From contig CAMTDV010000013.1 of the NCBI GenBank assembly GCA_947069175.1, positions 17,561,412 through 17,625,411 on the forward strand: a stretch of 64,000 nucleotides of DNA. Reading direction: 5' to 3'. Shown here piece by piece: positions 35,308 through 46,878 of the stretch (positions are counted from its first letter, which is position 1; every line of letters starts with the position of its first letter). The position numbers and the translations under genes are program-made. This DNA comes from Scalesia atractyloides (Eukaryota; Streptophyta; Magnoliopsida; Asterales; Asteraceae). The notes below the pieces were generated by a model. That model was not told the origin of the DNA. It saw only the letters and a list, made by a program, of their open reading frames with translations, and searched no databases.

Positions 35308-35820
35308 TTAAATGTTCCGGTCTAATTCCGGTGAGTAGAATATACTTTGTATTCTCATGATTTCGTTGCTTGATTTAATTTTAACCGAGCCAACCCCTCG
35401 AGTAAATAAGAAATTGTTTTCCCCAGAACGTGTGTCAACCCCAACAATGTGTTTAATGCGTTTTAACACATTTAAGTTTCTGGCAGTATGATGTGTAAAT
35501 ACAGAACTAACGTACCAGATGTCGCTCCATAGCACTCCTTCGGTTCCGACAACAATCATCTTTGATGATCATTGATTACTCTTTCTTCTTTCTGTATTCC
35601 TGCGTTCACTGCCTGATGTATTAATTGGGTTGCCTCGTCATTTTCTTTCTCCTTGCAAGAATAAATTTGGTGCCCTAGTTGGTGACAATAATAACATACT
35701 CTCATTCGAGGAATTCGTCTTTCTCTCTCATTCTTTTCATTCGTGCAGTGTTGACAGGGTAACAAGGTTGCAGTGGGTTTGATCTCGGTCTTCTTCCCCA
35801 ACGATGCTCTGATACCACTA
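35308..35820 (-). pseudogene. gag CCHC knuckle and copia protease-like segment of ARID element
   Basis: In minus sense one frame gives a basic region, then CYYCHQLGHQIYSC (C-x2-C-x4-H-x4-C zinc knuckle, about 35660-35700), an acidic KEKENDEATQLIHQAVNAG, and ends near 35556. The next frame (35308-35559) reads SDIWYVSSVFTHH and NVLKRIKHIVGVDT, which resembles the copia protease region W-Y-V-D-S-G-xx-xH-M. The catalytic D is replaced by S, so no protease activity is expected. Confidence 0.75.
35806..35817 (-). other. primer-binding site of ARID element
   Basis: On the minus strand TGGTATCAGAGC follows the LTR end (CCCAACA) after TAG. It is the initiator tRNA-Met type. Confidence 0.9.
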
Positions 35821-36181
35821 TGTTGGGCATAAGACTTATTTGTTGCAGCGGAAGTGTGAGACATGGATTGATTCTTATTCGAGATTGAATCGATGTTCCA
35901 GAAAGATGTATGAATGCGGAAAGTTCAAATAGGGAATATGGGACAATTCGAGTATAACTGAATGTCTTGATACCGGATAACATTGCCGGCATATACATAT
36001 ATATATGTCATAGTTTTGGCGGTTCAATTGGCGGGAATAACTACTCCGGCAGTTATTTGAAATCACCCGCTTATCAAACCGAATTACATAAGCTATCATC
36101 CTTAATTCGAATACATATCACTTAATACTTATACAAGTTTGAATAAATAAAACATAATAAAGTTTAATAATAAATCTAACA
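35821..36181 (-). repeat. 5' LTR of ARID element (361 bp)
   Basis: On the minus strand it runs from TGTTAGATTTATT to ATGCCCAACA, next to the primer-binding site. Confidence 0.9.
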
Positions 36182-36184
36182 TAA

Positions 36185-36744
36185 TGATTGATACCCTGGT
36201 AGAGAGACCATTGGTTAATTCCTTTGATGACCATCCTGTTAATGTGAATCAAAGAAACAATCACAAATAACACCAAAGAAAGATGAATAAAAACACCAGA
36301 TTCAATCACCAAACGATTGCAATCTTATTGCATTATTAGAGTGTGATTACATTGATGAAAAGAAAACAAAATGAAGAAGTATCTAACTAATCTGAATTTA
36401 ACCTAATTATACCACTGATTACAACAACTAACAACCATTAGAGGACCACCCCCATAGATCGACGTGCGATGTGGAGTGAAGTCCGACACACCCATGTCCG
36501 GATTTGGGACCTCCCATGGACCAGAATACAGGGCCCTCCTCTAGCACATACAAACATTAATATATATTTTTAATATTTTTTAATGGTGGTTTGTGAAGGT
36601 TTGTCATTGTATAAATAAGGATTTTTTAAGGACGTCTAAAATCTGATGTGGCATGTTAAGGTGAAGCATTGTGGATTATCTTAGTAGTGGTTAATAAAGT
36701 TGTGCACATGCAATTACTAAATTACCCCTAGACTTCAATGAACA
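36185..36744 (-). mobile_element. 3' LTR of copia element whose pol follows, split by a MITE (boundaries tentative)
   Basis: It lies downstream (minus sense) of copia RNase H and of AAGGGGGTCTT, a polypurine tract. The end is placed at ...GTATCAATCA (36185), the start at a TGTTC near 36744. A 240-bp Harbinger-like piece interrupts it. Confidence 0.45.
36441..36680. mobile_element. possible Harbinger-type MITE, 240 bp
   Basis: TTA precedes (36438-36440) and follows (36681-36683). The ends GAGGACCACCCCC and, in reverse complement, GATAATCCACAATGC match only in part. Confidence 0.4.
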
Positions 36745-36805
36745 TGAAATAAGACCCCCTTGACTAGTTGTGTTGACTCTTTCACTCGTTATTAACAATC
36801 TACAC

Positions 36806-37929
36806 CAAGTGCGTAGTCAACCAATACCCAAAATATCCAAACACTTCTTAAATCCTATTCCAGGCAATGGCTTAGTTAGCATATCTACAACATTATCCTT
36901 TGTATTGACATATTTAATAATAACTTCCTTTAAGTACATAATCGCTCTAATGAAATGTAGTTTGACATTCATATGCTTTGTACGTTCATTGAACGCTTGA
37001 TTTTTTTGATAACTTCACAACTCCTTCACTATCACATAAAACTACTGCATCAACATTCTTCACATCTAGTTCAGTCACAAAACCTTTTAACCCAATGGCT
37101 TTCTTCACAATTTCAGTTGAAGCAATGTACTATAACCCAGTAAAAGGTTGAGCTACAACGTGCTGTCAAGTAGCTTTCTAACTTACCGTGTTACCCATTA
37201 CCATAGATGCATAACCTAAAATTAATCCCTTTATTAGGATCTTTTGCAAAGTCAACATCCACATGTCTTAATACCACTAATTCTTTACCACAATCATTTA
37301 TCAAAATTAAACCATTGTCTTTGGTACCATTTAGATACCAAGTATCCACTTAGCAACTTCCCAATGATTTTTGCCAGGATTAGACATATATCTCATATAT
37401 CTGCTGACCAAACTCAAAATGTATCCAATATATGGCCTTGTAAATACCATTAAGTACATGAGGCTTCTCATGACACTTGCATAAGGAATACCTTCCATCC
37501 TTTACAATTTTTCATGAGTCTTTGGACTATCTTTGTTAGATAATTTAAAGTATTGAGCAATAAGAGTTATCATAGACTTACAATTCTCCATGTCAAAATT
37601 CTCTAAAAAAATTTTAGCACAAGACTTGTGTAAGAAATACACTTTCCATTATGTCTATCTATTCGTATCTCATGTCAAGAATTTTCCTTACATTACCCAA
37701 CTCCTTTCATATCAAATTCATCCATTAATATCCTCTTTGTAGCTTTGATTTAATCATTATCTAGCATATCATCGACATACAACAATAGGTAAATAAACTC
37801 ACCTTGGTTGTATTCTTTAAATAGACACAAGTGTAATAGTTACTCCTCATAAAACCATTTATAACCATATGATCTCAAACCTCCTATACCATTGTCTAGG
37901 AGACTGTTTTTTAACCATATAAAGCATTC
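36806..37929 (-). pseudogene. copia reverse transcriptase (3' part) and RNase H
   Basis: In minus sense it contains FKEYNQGEFIYLLLYVDDMLD, with the RT catalytic YVDD at 37765-37779. Then come RNase H pieces (STLQHVVA, YIASTEIVKKAIGLKGF, LCDSEGVVKLSK), and at the end KHMNVKLHFIRAIMYLKE, VDMLTKPLPGIGFKKCLDIL. Several stops and frame changes are present. The coding sequence continues upstream at 48251, across the insertion 37930-48250. Confidence 0.8.
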
Positions 37930-39528
37930 TGTCACACCCTAATCGATGGCGGAAACGAAGTGAGACGAAAACAAGATTGCTCAAGATTTCATAACTTGCT
38001 AATTATGACAATAATTAAGTAATTCGAATTTTATTCTACTAAAAGGGGAAATACATTGTTTTGGAATAGAAAGTACAACATAATGCAATTAAACATAGCA
38101 ACACGGAACAAATACATAAATTAAAGTTTAGGTTGTTTCTAGTCCACGCTAAACATCGTTCTTCATGCGTCATCACTAGTTTCCTGCAACATGTATTAAA
38201 ATAAAATCAACAAAAGTTGGCGAGTATACATGTTTGAATATATAACATAATTGTGACTAAAAGTTATCTCATATCCAACATGGTAATTTTCATACGTTAT
38301 TCGTTAACATACTAACATATGTTATCTATAAATCAAACCAAAGTATACCGCAATCGTGCATATCTTTGTCGTCGAAACGACAAGCTATAAAATATATTAC
38401 TTAACAATACCACAAGAATAGGCGGTGCGTTAATCCTATAGTGCTATAATTGTTAAAGAGTCTTGCAAAGTTAATGAGCATATAGAACAATAGTATGAAT
38501 ATAACATGTAAGAACAAGAATATAACAAGTATCATGTTTTAACGGATAGAGTGTTTATATGAACAAGTTTAAGAGTGTGTATGTGATTTATAATATTGTG
38601 TACATGTTGCACCCAAAGTGTGCAAAAAAAGGGAAAATGGAATCGAGTATACTCATGGTTGGCCTAGTAATTCCGCATATGTGAGCGTGGCGTGGAGTGC
38701 TTAAAGAACCGTCGGGTTATCCTACAAGGATAAACAAGGCGTATGAGTTTGACGGAATTTAGAATCGAAATGCATATGCAAGATGGTTACTTAGTAGGAA
38801 AATACATAAAAATTATCTTGTTAAGACACCTAAATTTGGACACCATGACTATGTGTTTTTCATAGGCATAAGTTCGCCTATTGTATGTCCAATCGTGAGG
38901 AGTTTAATACAAGATATTATAACCATAATTCTCTTGACATCAAACCATGAATTGGTTAGTGTCTTAGGGTCGGTTAGTTTATATATGGGTGGGGTTTGGC
39001 TACAAAGTCCATTTTTTCTACAAAGTGTACAAAGTTATAAAACACCACAATTTCAGCCTTAAAACACACTCAAAACCCACAATTAACATAGTGAAGATAA
39101 CTAAAACACAATATCCAAACCCTAACTGTTCATATAAACTTCATACACACCATCGTAGAACTAAGAATATAAAAGACAGCATGATAATCAACATAAAACA
39201 CACTAATGTTAGTCATTAGATAATCAAAGCCTTATCATCCAAAACACAACACAAAACCCACACATATGGTGGAGAGTTGGCTACAAAGTCCATTTTTCCT
39301 ACAAAGTCATGAAACACCATAATGTCAACTATAAAACACACTCAACACCCACAAATAACAAAGTGAAGATTACTAAAACGCCATATGTGTGGGTTTTGTG
39401 TTGTATTTTGGATGATAAGGCAATGATTATCAAATGACTAACATTAGTGTGTTTTATGTTGATTATCATGTTCTGTTTTATATTTATAGTTGTACGATGG
39501 TGTGTTTGAAGTTTTTAAGGACTGTTAG

Positions 39529-41594
39529 TGTAATGCCTCGTTTTTTCGTACTTTCCTTAATCAGAAAATGTAATCGTATTTCTATTTATGGAAACTTGTA
39601 TTCGTATCGCATTCGTATTTCATTTCCCAATCTTATAATACGAGACTTTGATCGTAATAAAATTCATACTTGATACATACTTGCCTTACATGCATTTAAT
39701 TGTTAAAAACGTGTTTACATACAAAGCGATATTTGTTATACGTGCAAATACTCATACGTTCATATTTGATACCTAAAATATACTTACATATACATTTATA
39801 CACTTGAAAACATGCGAAAATATCAAGTTGTACCATGAAATGAAAGATAAACTAAGTTCAAGGACTAAAAATAGCAAAATCCAGAGAAAGTTGTTTCTAG
39901 CTCATGGATTGGGCAAAAGTGTGTTTGTTGGATTGTGTTCTTGCATTTAATACTCACCTAACTCAACCCCCAAACCTCAACTATAAATACCCCACTCCCC
40001 TTCACTCTCAACTCACACCTAAATCTTCTTTTGTCTTCTCAAAAAGCTCTAAAGAGCTATCTTCTTCTCTCAAAGATCAAAGCTCCTAAAAAGTGAGTTC
40101 TAACTCACCTCTCTCTTTTGATCTTTCCTTTTTCTTACTACTTGGAAATACCTTTGGAATGTCTCCATAAGTCTTCCATGGAAGACTACCTTGGAACATC
40201 ACCGTGTCTAAGGTCCCAAGGGTAACGACTTTCTTTTAGTTTTATTAGGGTTTTACCCACAAGTGTTGTATCCTTCCAAGCTTGTTCTCGAAACAAGACT
40301 TAAGTTGGTAGAGTGTGATCACTTGGAAGCCTTGGCGATCCTAAACTTCGATCCACCACTCACTTGATGTTTTCATTTACTTTTTGTCTTTTACTTATAT
40401 GTTCAAACGTACTCATGACCATCCTTGTCGTCCTTGTGACGACTTGTGCATTGGTATACTATATGAGAGGTTTTAAAAGAAAGGTTCTCCTCCTACCTCC
40501 ATGCATGACTTCTATGAAATTACATGATGTTTATGAATTACCGATTTTATATATATATATATATATATATGAATACTAACTTAACTCTTGATGGTAATCA
40601 AATGATTATTCGTCATGGTACTAGGTTCCATCACCTAAGTACTTAATCTCTCGTTACGATTCTAATGGTATCCTAACACAAGAAAACACATAAACCCGAA
40701 TGGGTCTTATAGTGTCAAAACGAGTATTAATTCTAAGTGATTACTTTCTCGTATAAACTACTTTATTGCTTTTAATTCCTAAATCCTCCATTATCGTTCG
40801 AATACTTACCGACCTAAGTTCTCCTCTTGTACGATAACTCGGGCTCATCCCACCCGTCAACCCACTTTGCGAACTCGTCAAGTTTGAAGACTACGCAAAA
40901 TCGTGAGTACACTCGACCCACTTTTCATTTACAACACTTTTGGGTGTAACATGTTTACTTATATAAAAAACATAACACTTAAACTTTATGAAACGCACAA
41001 ACAATCCTATACACATGAACACTTGATACGCTTACGTGATGCTTATATCTTGGATATTCTTTATGTGATACTTTAGTCATTAACTTGTATAAAGCCTTCG
41101 TTTGACATGTATAGCGCTATAGGAATTCACGCATCCCCCTCCATTGCATAAACTTAAGGCCATGTTAAAACAGCGTGTTTGCGTTAAGGGTTTGGCTAGT
41201 AGTATTGCAAGCCTTGTATATGCTCTCCTAAAATCATAGTTTCCATGTGGATTCGTTTAAACGTTAATCGTATACGTATACTATGCTTAAACTTGTTTAC
41301 TCTCCTTTGCTTTTATATTGATTTGTATTTTAAAACATGTTACAGGTTGATGAAGAGGATGCTATGAAATCAAATAGCAAGGACTTAGATACACACAAGT
41401 AGACGTTTAGGCTAAATTTGTTGTATCAATTTTTGTTGTATTATGTTATTTGTAATTTGCTTCAACGTTGTACTTGACAATCGTTATTGAAATGAAATTC
41501 GGCTTTAATTAAATATTGTCATTATTAGCGTTGTGAGCAATGAGCAATCTATTTCATCTCACTCTGATGTTTCCGCATCGGTTGGGGTGTGACA
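39529..41594 (+). repeat. 5' LTR of LARD-like element (2066 bp)
   Basis: It runs from TGTAATGCCTCG to GTTGGGGTGTGACA, with a TATA box TATAAATA at 39982-39989. Confidence 0.93.
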
Positions 41595-41597
41595 GAT

Positions 41598-41610
41598 TGG
41601 TATCAGAGCC
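41598..41610 (+). other. primer-binding site of LARD-like element
   Basis: TGGTATCAGAGCC lies 3 nt after the 5' LTR. It is the initiator tRNA-Met type. Confidence 0.92.
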
Positions 41611-44600
41611 ATAACTATAGGGAATTAGGTAGAATTGACGTGTTCGACCTAGTCTATAGTTCTAAGTACCTGTTTTGACCATTCTTGTTTATGATTAAAA
41701 TTTTATGCATCCTACTTCTTCTCCTCTTTTCTTTTGGCCTTAACACATATACATGATGTCTTTCCTAATACATTTTTACACAATACGCACTTTGAAGACT
41801 TGAAGACACATCGTAACACAAACGAGACGAGTTCACTAAAATAGGCGTGAAACCCACAATTTGGTGAACGACTCTCATTCCGCTATTCTTATTCTTTTTG
41901 CACGAAATTTCGTCATCAAGTTAGGAGTGAAATCCACATCTTGATGAAAAATTTTCCAATTCAGACTCTAGTGGACCCTTACCAATGAATCGGAATATGT
42001 TCTTCGTTTGGTAAGTACCAACCACGCTTAGGGTACGAAATCGTCAAGTTAGGGGTGAAACCCGCACCTTGTCGATTAAGTCCCACTCCTCGATTTTTGG
42101 ATCTCGCCAAGGTTTTGATTTTTGATCAATTAGAGACGTGTAGTAATTGAAAGGGTAAAATGTTGTTAATCGCTTCTCGGCGAGAGCATTTTACCTATAG
42201 GCCAAAGCACGTTCCTCTAATTTGAAAGGATCTTCGATTCACTTTGGAATAGTCGACGCTTCTAAACCCAAAGCACTCTAATATTTTACTAAGCCTATCT
42301 TTTATGCTATCTCAATTTCTATGTGTTTTTATACTTATTACCTCATTCATTTCGAACCCGATGCACAATTCGCACATCTTTCGCAATCAAAAACAATAAT
42401 AATTCTCGCAAACCAACTAAATTCATACTCCTTATGCAATCATACGTGTTTATACTATTGAATACTTGTTATGCTTATGTCACCTATGTGAACTCATACA
42501 TGTTATACAATACTTACATGCTCAAACGTGATTTTTATTGTCGATCACCTGGATGTCTTTTGTCGCAAAACTCAAGTTGGAGTCGAAGTCCAACTCCAAC
42601 TCGACTATTTTCATAACAATCACTATATCAAAACTTATATCTAAACCTTTTATCATTGTTTCGATTTTTCTCATTTATGCATAAACCTCGAACCTATACT
42701 ATTTTATCCAAACGATTTCTCACCCTACAACATATTTACGTAAATTACATACATGAAACCCCTAATGACACTTTAAACATTTCTTTCACAATTTTTCAAA
42801 AACTTTATGAAATGCTACTCATCAACTTAGTCGGTCAAACGAACCTCTTGCCCTCTTCACAACTCGTCCAAAACACACTCACTTTATACTACCATTCTAA
42901 AGAATTTTATTTCCAACAAGAAACCAACGAAAACTTTCTCTCACATACTATAAGTACTTTGCTAAAATATGTTTCAAAATTTGAAGTTTTACATGAAAAT
43001 TTTCAAAACACGACTTTTCTTGCATCAACAAGATAAAATAAAATAAAGCAAGCTCACTATTTCACAACTTTTTCAAAACACACAAACTAAATCTGAACAC
43101 ATGGGCAAGAAAATTTCATATGCGAATACAAATTTTAAAACAAAAGTAGCATTTCTTTTTACAAACCACATTTTACATCAAAAATTAATACTTTTCTCAA
43201 TATTCACCCGACATTCACAATTTTGGTCCTTCATTCCCGACAAAGCCGACTTATTTTATTTCAACCAACTCAATGTTTTGACTCAAGCAACCATACACAT
43301 GCATATCGAACTTACACGTTTCTATTTACATTGTCAATATTACATGACAATATTACGCATATCACCATTACACTTCGTATTTTACACACTCCAACTTCAT
43401 GGTAACTATAATTTAATCCTTTTTATACCACCTATATGCTCGATACTACATGCTAATATTATACGTATTTGTCTTCAATCATACTCAAAATTTATACATT
43501 TGCACTATTTGGTAGTTATACTTGAAATCTATAAGTTGGCATAACCCGAGTGGTTTCGCCTACTTCGAGACACTCATACATACATACAACCATGCTTACA
43601 TACTTAATTTTTTATACGCTATCTTACATACCCTTTGCTTACTAGATGTAACCTGATCCGTACATTACTAGTACAAACGATGCGGATCATGCACAAACCA
43701 AAATAATAGCGGGTTCACACGGGATTATATTGGTAGGCGCATGAAAATCATAGTGGGTTCTACTGTGTATCGCAACACGGAACTTAACATGACACTGAAT
43801 AGCGAAACAACGTAACATGGTGTGAACGTGGTGGATACGCCGCTGGTACTTCCTATATATAAGTGTCCCTACCATGTTACAAAACTTTCATAAAACGTAC
43901 CATGAGAAATTCGGTGTTTTCCCGGACCTTGTTATATACATTCCATTCATAACAAACTTTGGTGACCCCACACGAAATGATTAGTACTCGATTACCCATG
44001 ACAAAGCTTCATTCTCAAAATCGTTAGCTTTAATCGCCACAACTATCACTAGCATCTCTCAACATTCCATGTCGCATTTTATCCGATATTCATACCATTT
44101 TTACCCCTCGCATACACCTGCCGAATCATTCACTACCATACCACGATTTTCCCAATTCTTCCCTTAACCTTTCATCCAAACTTTATTTACAGAAAATCAG
44201 CCTAAAATATTCAATACATTTTTATAAACGTCCCCACCGGCTCAATTTGGTCAAAATGTCTCTTTTCTTTTAAAACTATCTTTCACTATTATCTACGCGC
44301 AAACTTCAACCAGTCGGTCTATTATCGCCAAAACCTTTTAGAAACCATAAATATTTATCATCCTAGCTCTCTCCAATAAATATTTTTTCTACAACAAGTG
44401 ATTTTACTAATACGCCTTAGAACTGACAAAACTTTTCTTACAGCTTTCGGTGCGGGCTGCTCATTTTAATCAAAATACATCCATTTTAAAATATTCCTTC
44501 CAATGATTTGTCCAGACCCAGTCAAACTCACTTGCTTACACACACACATACACGTTTTTACTTATCCTTATACACGTTCATGATTTGTGTCTCAAAAACA

Positions 44601-44792
44601 ACTTAGTCAAACAGATTCCTTTCACGAACCTACCATTTTTACCCTTCAAGATTTCGATACATATTGACACACTTATACATGAACTCCGCAAAAACTTTAA
44701 ACATCAAAATCTTGATTTTGGCCAAACATTTTACCAAAATGACATCTTTTCCAAAGTCTTCCTCTTGAATAAATTTCGGGACAAAGTTTCCT
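41611..44792 (+). other. non-coding internal domain of LARD-like element
   Basis: 41840-42100 repeats a GTTAGG(A/G)GTGAAACCC(A/G)CA phrase found in gypsy leaders. From about 42290 onward the plus strand is strongly G-poor and rich in A, C and T. Open frames of up to 147 codons there have no domain and low-complexity composition, so I do not call genes. GAATAAATTTCGGGACAAA near 44770 is the remnant of the usual pol end. Confidence 0.75.
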
Positions 44793-44806
44793 AAAGGAGG
44801 GAAGAC
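44793..44806 (+). other. polypurine tract of LARD-like element
   Basis: AAAGGAGGGAAGAC directly precedes the 3' LTR start TGTAAC. Confidence 0.85.
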
Positions 44807-46878
44807 TGTAACGACTAGTTTTTTCGTACTTTCCTTAATTAGAAAGTGTAATCGTATTTCTATTTATGGAAACTTGTATTCGTATCGCATTCGTATTTCA
44901 TTTCCCAATCTTATAATCCGAGACTTTGATCGTAATAAAATTCATACGTGATACATACTTGCCTTACATGCATTTAATTGTTAAATACGTGTTTACATAC
45001 AAACCGATACTTGTTATACGTGCAAATACTCATACGTTCTTATTTGATACCTAAAATATACTTACATATACATTATACACTTGAAAACATGCGAAAATAT
45101 CAAGTTTTACCATGAAATGAAAGATAAACTAAGTTCAAGTACTAAAAATAGCAAAATACGGATTAAAATTGTTTCTAGCTCATGGATTGGGCAAAAGTGT
45201 GTTTGTTGGATTGTGTTTCTTGCATTTATTACTCACCTAACTCAACCCCTAAACCTCAACTATAACTACCCCACTCCCCTTCACTCTCAACTCACACCTA
45301 AATCTTCTTTTCTCTTCTCTAAAAGCTCTAAAGAGCTCTCTTCTTCTCTCAAAGATCAAAGCTCCTAAAAAGTGAGTTCTAACTCACCTCTCTCTTTTGA
45401 TCTTTCCGTTTTCTTACTACTTGGAAATACCTTTGGAATGTTTCCATAAGTCTTCAATGGAAGACTACCTTGGAACATCACCATGTCTAAGGTCCCAAGG
45501 GTAACGACTTTCTTTTGGTTTTATTAGGGTTTTACCCACAAGTGTTGTATCCTTCCAAGCTTGTTCTCGAAACAAGACTTGAGTTGGTAGAGCGTGATCA
45601 CTTGGAAGCCTTGGGGATCCTAAACTTCGATCCACCACCTCACTTGATGTTTTCATTTACTTTTTGTCTTTTACTTTATGTTCAAACGTACTCATGACCA
45701 TCCTTGTTGTCCTTGTGACGACTTGTGCATTGGTATACTATACGAGAGGTTTTAAAAGGAAGGTTCCCCTCCTACCTCAATGCATGACTTCTATGAAATT
45801 ACATGATGTTTATGAATTACCGATTGTTATACTATATATATATATCATATATATAAATACTAAACCGAACTCTTGATGGTAATCAAATGATTATCGTTAT
45901 GGTACTAGGTTCCATCACCTAAGTACTTAATCTCTCGTTACGATTCTAATGGTATCCTAACCATGAAAACACATCAACCCGAATGGGACTTATAGTGTCA
46001 AAAACGAGTATTAAGTCTAAGTGATTACTTTCTCGCATAAACTACTTTATTGCTTTTAATTCCTAAATCCTCCATTATCGTTCGAATACTTACCGACCTA
46101 AGTTCTCTTTTTTGTAGGATAACTCGGCGCTCATCCCACCCGTCAACCCACTTCGTGAACTCGTCAAGTTTGAAGACTACGCAAAATCGTGAGTACACTC
46201 GACCCACTTTTCATTTACAACACTTTTGGGTGTAACATGTTTACTTATATCAAAACCTCAACACTTAAACTTTATGAAACGCACAAACAATCCTATACAC
46301 ATGAACACTTGATACGCTTACGTGATGCTTATATCTTGGATATTCTTTATGTGATACTTTAGTCATTAACTTGTATAAAGCCTTCGTTTGACATGTATAG
46401 CGCTATAGGAAGTCACGCATCCCCCTCCATCGCATAAACTTGAGGCCACGTTAAAATAGCGTGTAAACGTTAAGGGATTAGTATTGCATGCCTTGTATAT
46501 GCTCTCGTAAAATCATAGTTGCCATGAGGATTCGTTTAAATGTTAATCGTATACGTATACTATGCTTAAACTTGTGTACTCGCCTTTGCCTTTGCCTTGC
46601 ATTGAATTGTATTTTAAAACATGTTACAGGTTGATGAAGAGGATGTTATGAAATCAAATAGCAAGAACTTAGATACACCAAGTAGACGTTTAGGCTAAAT
46701 TTTTTGTATCAATTTTTGTTGTATTATGTTATTTGTAATTTGCTTCAACGTTGTACTTGACAATCGTTATTGAAATGAAATTCGGCTTTAATTAAATATT
46801 GTCATTATTAGCGTTGTGAGCAATGAGCAATCTATTTCGTCTCACTCCGATGTTTCCGCCATCGGTTGGGGTGTGACA
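44807..46878 (+). repeat. 3' LTR of LARD-like element (2072 bp)
   Basis: It runs from TGTAACGACTAG to GTTGGGGTGTGACA. The TATA box is changed to TATAACTA (45261-45268). Small indels separate it from the 5' LTR. Confidence 0.93.

Larger units (their letters stand above)
31762..36181 (-). mobile_element. complete non-autonomous LTR retroelement carrying an ARID domain
   Basis: Two LTRs (31762-32137 and 35821-36181) share most of their sequence and are flanked by identical TAATG at 31757-31761 and 36182-36186. Reading on the minus strand the order is 5' LTR, initiator-Met primer-binding site, CCHC knuckle, protease-like segment, ARID domain, polypurine tract (AAGGGGGTTA) and 3' LTR. Reverse transcriptase, integrase and RNase H are absent. 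Without the solo LTR nested at 32884-34956 the element is about 2.3 kb, so it must have been mobilised by another element. Identical TSDs and preserved ends suggest a relatively young insertion. Confidence 0.92.
39529..46878 (+). mobile_element. complete 7.35 kb non-coding LTR element (LARD-like) with TSD GTTAG
   Basis: LTRs 39529-41594 and 44807-46878 are about 2.07 kb each and closely similar. GTTAG flanks the whole at 39524-39528 and 46879-46883. A primer-binding site and a polypurine tract are in place, but the 3.2 kb interior has no gag or pol. This is the structure of a large retrotransposon derivative mobilised in trans, presumably by the gypsy chromovirus with the same LTR termini (GGGTGTGACA). 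Confidence 0.93.

Noticed and set aside
42323..43544. Open frames of 97-147 codons in the LARD interior
   Set aside because: The strand is G-poor, which removes many stop codons. The products are low-complexity and match no gag or pol motif.
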